Shown here piece by piece: positions 5,906-7,250 of a stretch of 7,250 nucleotides of DNA. The translations under genes were made by a program, and so were the position numbers. Each line of letters opens with the position of its first letter. The first letter of the stretch is position 1. The stretch comes from an uncultured Clostridium sp. (GTDB taxonomy: Bacteria; Bacillota; Clostridia; Lachnospirales; Lachnospiraceae): the NCBI GenBank assembly GCA_900538475.1, contig UPYT01000041.1, positions 1 to 7,250 on the forward strand, read 5' to 3'. The notes beneath the pieces were generated by a model. That model was not told the origin of the DNA. It saw nothing but the letters and a program-made list of their open reading frames with translations, and searched no databases.

Positions 5906-7250
5906 AAGGCAGATATTAAAACAAAAGAGGTAGACCGGACGTTGAAAGTCCGGGAACATGCCAAACAGCTTCCCAAAGAATTGATCAAGGATATTACTTT
6001 AAAATCTGCAGAACGTTCCCTGCTATCTACGCATGACGGTTCCCATTTTTCTCCCAAACAGTCTCCGGAACAGTATGCTTCTGACCGGCTGGAAGAAGGA
6101 ATCAAGTGGTTGGCCAGTAAAGGGGAAACCATCGTTTCTCAAGGCAGTAAAAAAGCGGCAAAAAAAAAGGCAGAGAAGACCTGGAGAGTCATCAAAGAAC
6201 GAAGGAGTAAAAATGCGGATCGTACTGCTGAACAGAGTAGAAACAGTGGAACTCAAGGAAATTCACAAACAGAACGTCAAACTGATATACGAATTAAAAC
6301 AAAAGAAGCGGTAAACAAAAGAACAGCAGGAGTAGCGAGAGAGAACATTGCAGAGGTAAAAAATGCGACCCCTTTGAGAGATTCTGCAAATCGTATCAAA
6401 CAAGCACATACAGCGAAAACTTCAAAGGAAGCGTCAAAATTAAAGAAACAGGCAGAACATGCTTACCGTTCTGGAAAAAAATTAGCTGTCCAAGGGAAAA
6501 AGGCTGCAACACAATCTGCAAAGGCAGCTAAACGGACAGTATCTGGAATAAAAACAGCGGTTAAAACGGGAGTTACCGCAGTAAAATCATTAGGAACCTT
6601 TCTGGTGGCAGGCGGCTGGATTGTTGTGCTGTTGGTAATTGTTCTGGGGGTGATTGGTGGAATTGCAGGAAGCTCCGGGAGTACTAGTGCGGAGCCACTA
6701 AGTCAGGAGGTACTGGCTTATACATCTACCATTCAGAGGTATGCTTCACAGTATGGAATTTCGGAATATGTACCTTCAATCCAAGCAATCATGATGCAGG
6801 AATCCGGAGGACGTGGAACAGATCCTATGCAGGCAAGTGAATGTCCGTACAATACCCGCTATCCAAATAGTCCAGGGGCGATTCAAGATCCAGAGTATTC
6901 CATACAGGTAGGGGTACAATATTATGCAGATTGTGTAAGACAGGCAGGATGTGAAAGTCCATTAGATATCAGCAGGCTACAACTCAGTTGGCAAGGATAT
7001 AATTACGGAAATGGTTATATTGGATGGGCTTTAGAACATCATGGCGGTTATAGTCTGGAAAATGCATTGCAGTTTAGCCAAGAAAAGGCAGCGGAACTTG
7101 GTTGGCCAAGATATGGAGATCCTCAATATGTTCCTCATGTTCAGAGATACTATTCTGGAGGTGGTATCCTTGGCGGAATATTTGGAAACGGACAGATTGT
7201 GCAAGTGGCAAAACAGGAAGTTGGGAGTAGTAATGGGGAAAAATACTGGA
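5906..7250 (+). CDS. Membrane-anchored peptidoglycan hydrolase of the conjugation module (lysozyme-like plus start of a CHAP or NlpC/P60 domain), 3' end outside window
   Basis: This wall-opening enzyme is typical of Gram-positive conjugation and is organised like Tn916 CwlT. The frame is open from the stop at 5870 to the last base, so the protein continues beyond the window (448 codons visible). Counting AAG 5906 as 1, residues 1-228 are a Lys/Ala-rich cytoplasmic region with helical repeats. A membrane helix follows at 233-253 (LVAGGWIVVLLVIVLGVIGG). A lysozyme-like transglycosylase/muramidase domain lies at about 268-415, with the likely catalytic Glu299 in MMQESGGRGTDPMQASE and a YNYGNGYIGWALEHHGGYS segment. 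A glycine linker leads into VQVAKQEVGSSNGEKYW from about 432, the beginning of a CHAP or NlpC/P60 domain. The N-terminus ADIKTKE matches the common family start MADIKTKE, but the Met codon is AAG here. TTG 5942 is the first conventional start, with a weak AGAGG 11 bases upstream. The domain call is firm; the start is not. Confidence 0.85.

Larger units (their letters stand above)
1..7250 (+). mobile_element. Internal segment of a Tn1549/CTn-like ICE conjugation (type IV secretion) module
   Basis: The gene order is coupling ATPase, small pilin-like protein, VirB6-like protein, DUF4313-like protein, PrgI family protein, VirB4 ATPase, small unknown protein and lysozyme-like hydrolase. All are on one strand with short gaps or overlaps. 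From family knowledge this is the usual transfer block of Tn1549/CTn-type elements in gut Clostridia. Neither element end is visible, and no integrase, relaxase or cargo gene is present. The boundaries given are simply the window limits. A plasmid location cannot be excluded. Confidence 0.85.

Noticed and set aside
5713..6132. Minus-strand open frame of 139 codons
   Set aside because: It spans the junction of two well-supported + strand genes in antisense and has no plausible start region or domain.
6033..6314. Plus-strand 93-codon frame starting at 6033
   Set aside because: It is a shifted frame within the hydrolase coding region with no ribosome binding site at 6033. Only its last part from 6213 has a good site, reported as a low-interest finding.

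Overview
The window is an internal piece of a conjugation module from an integrative and conjugative element (ICE) of the Tn1549/CTn type. The host is most likely an anaerobic, low-to-moderate GC Firmicute of the class Clostridia, probably Lachnospiraceae. This rests on gene content and order, on strong AGGAGG-type ribosome binding sites, and on protein sequences that resemble the type IV secretion genes of gut clostridial ICEs. The species cannot be named from the sequence. All genes lie on the + strand and are tightly packed. I see no tRNA, rRNA, CRISPR array, insertion sequence or element end.

Layout: (1) 1-837 is the C-terminal part of a VirD4/TraG-type coupling ATPase, cut by the window start. 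(2) 856-1212 is a small pilin-like (VirB2/TrbC, Maff2-like) membrane protein with a signal peptide, followed by a hairpin at 1233-1260. (3) 1299-2144 is a polytopic VirB6/TrbL-like channel protein, probably starting at TTG. (4) 2161-2589 is a soluble DUF4313-like protein. (5) 2591-2665 is a possible leader ORF with a hairpin, directly before (6) the PrgI-family membrane protein at 2670-3095. (7) 3082-5430 is the VirB4-type ATPase, overlapping prgI by 14 bases. (8) 5473-5529 is a terminator-like hairpin with unusually long outer arms. (9) 5550-5894 is a small soluble protein of unknown function. (10) 5906 to the window end is a membrane-anchored peptidoglycan hydrolase: a basic cytoplasmic N-terminus, one membrane helix, a lysozyme-like domain and the start of a second (CHAP or NlpC/P60) domain. 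Its reading frame is open to the last base and has no stop in the window.

Inferred function: VirD4 delivers the relaxase-DNA complex. VirB4 powers assembly and transfer. The pilin-like, VirB6-like and PrgI-like proteins build the membrane channel, and the hydrolase opens the cell wall locally. The two small soluble proteins are accessory and of unknown role.

This is not a wholly new system. The points most worth a second look are: the hydrolase has a perfect Shine-Dalgarno but AAG where an ATG is expected; prgI has no ribosome binding site but sits just behind a short leader ORF and hairpin; and hairpins follow both the pilin gene and virB4, which could set the protein ratios of the secretion machine.
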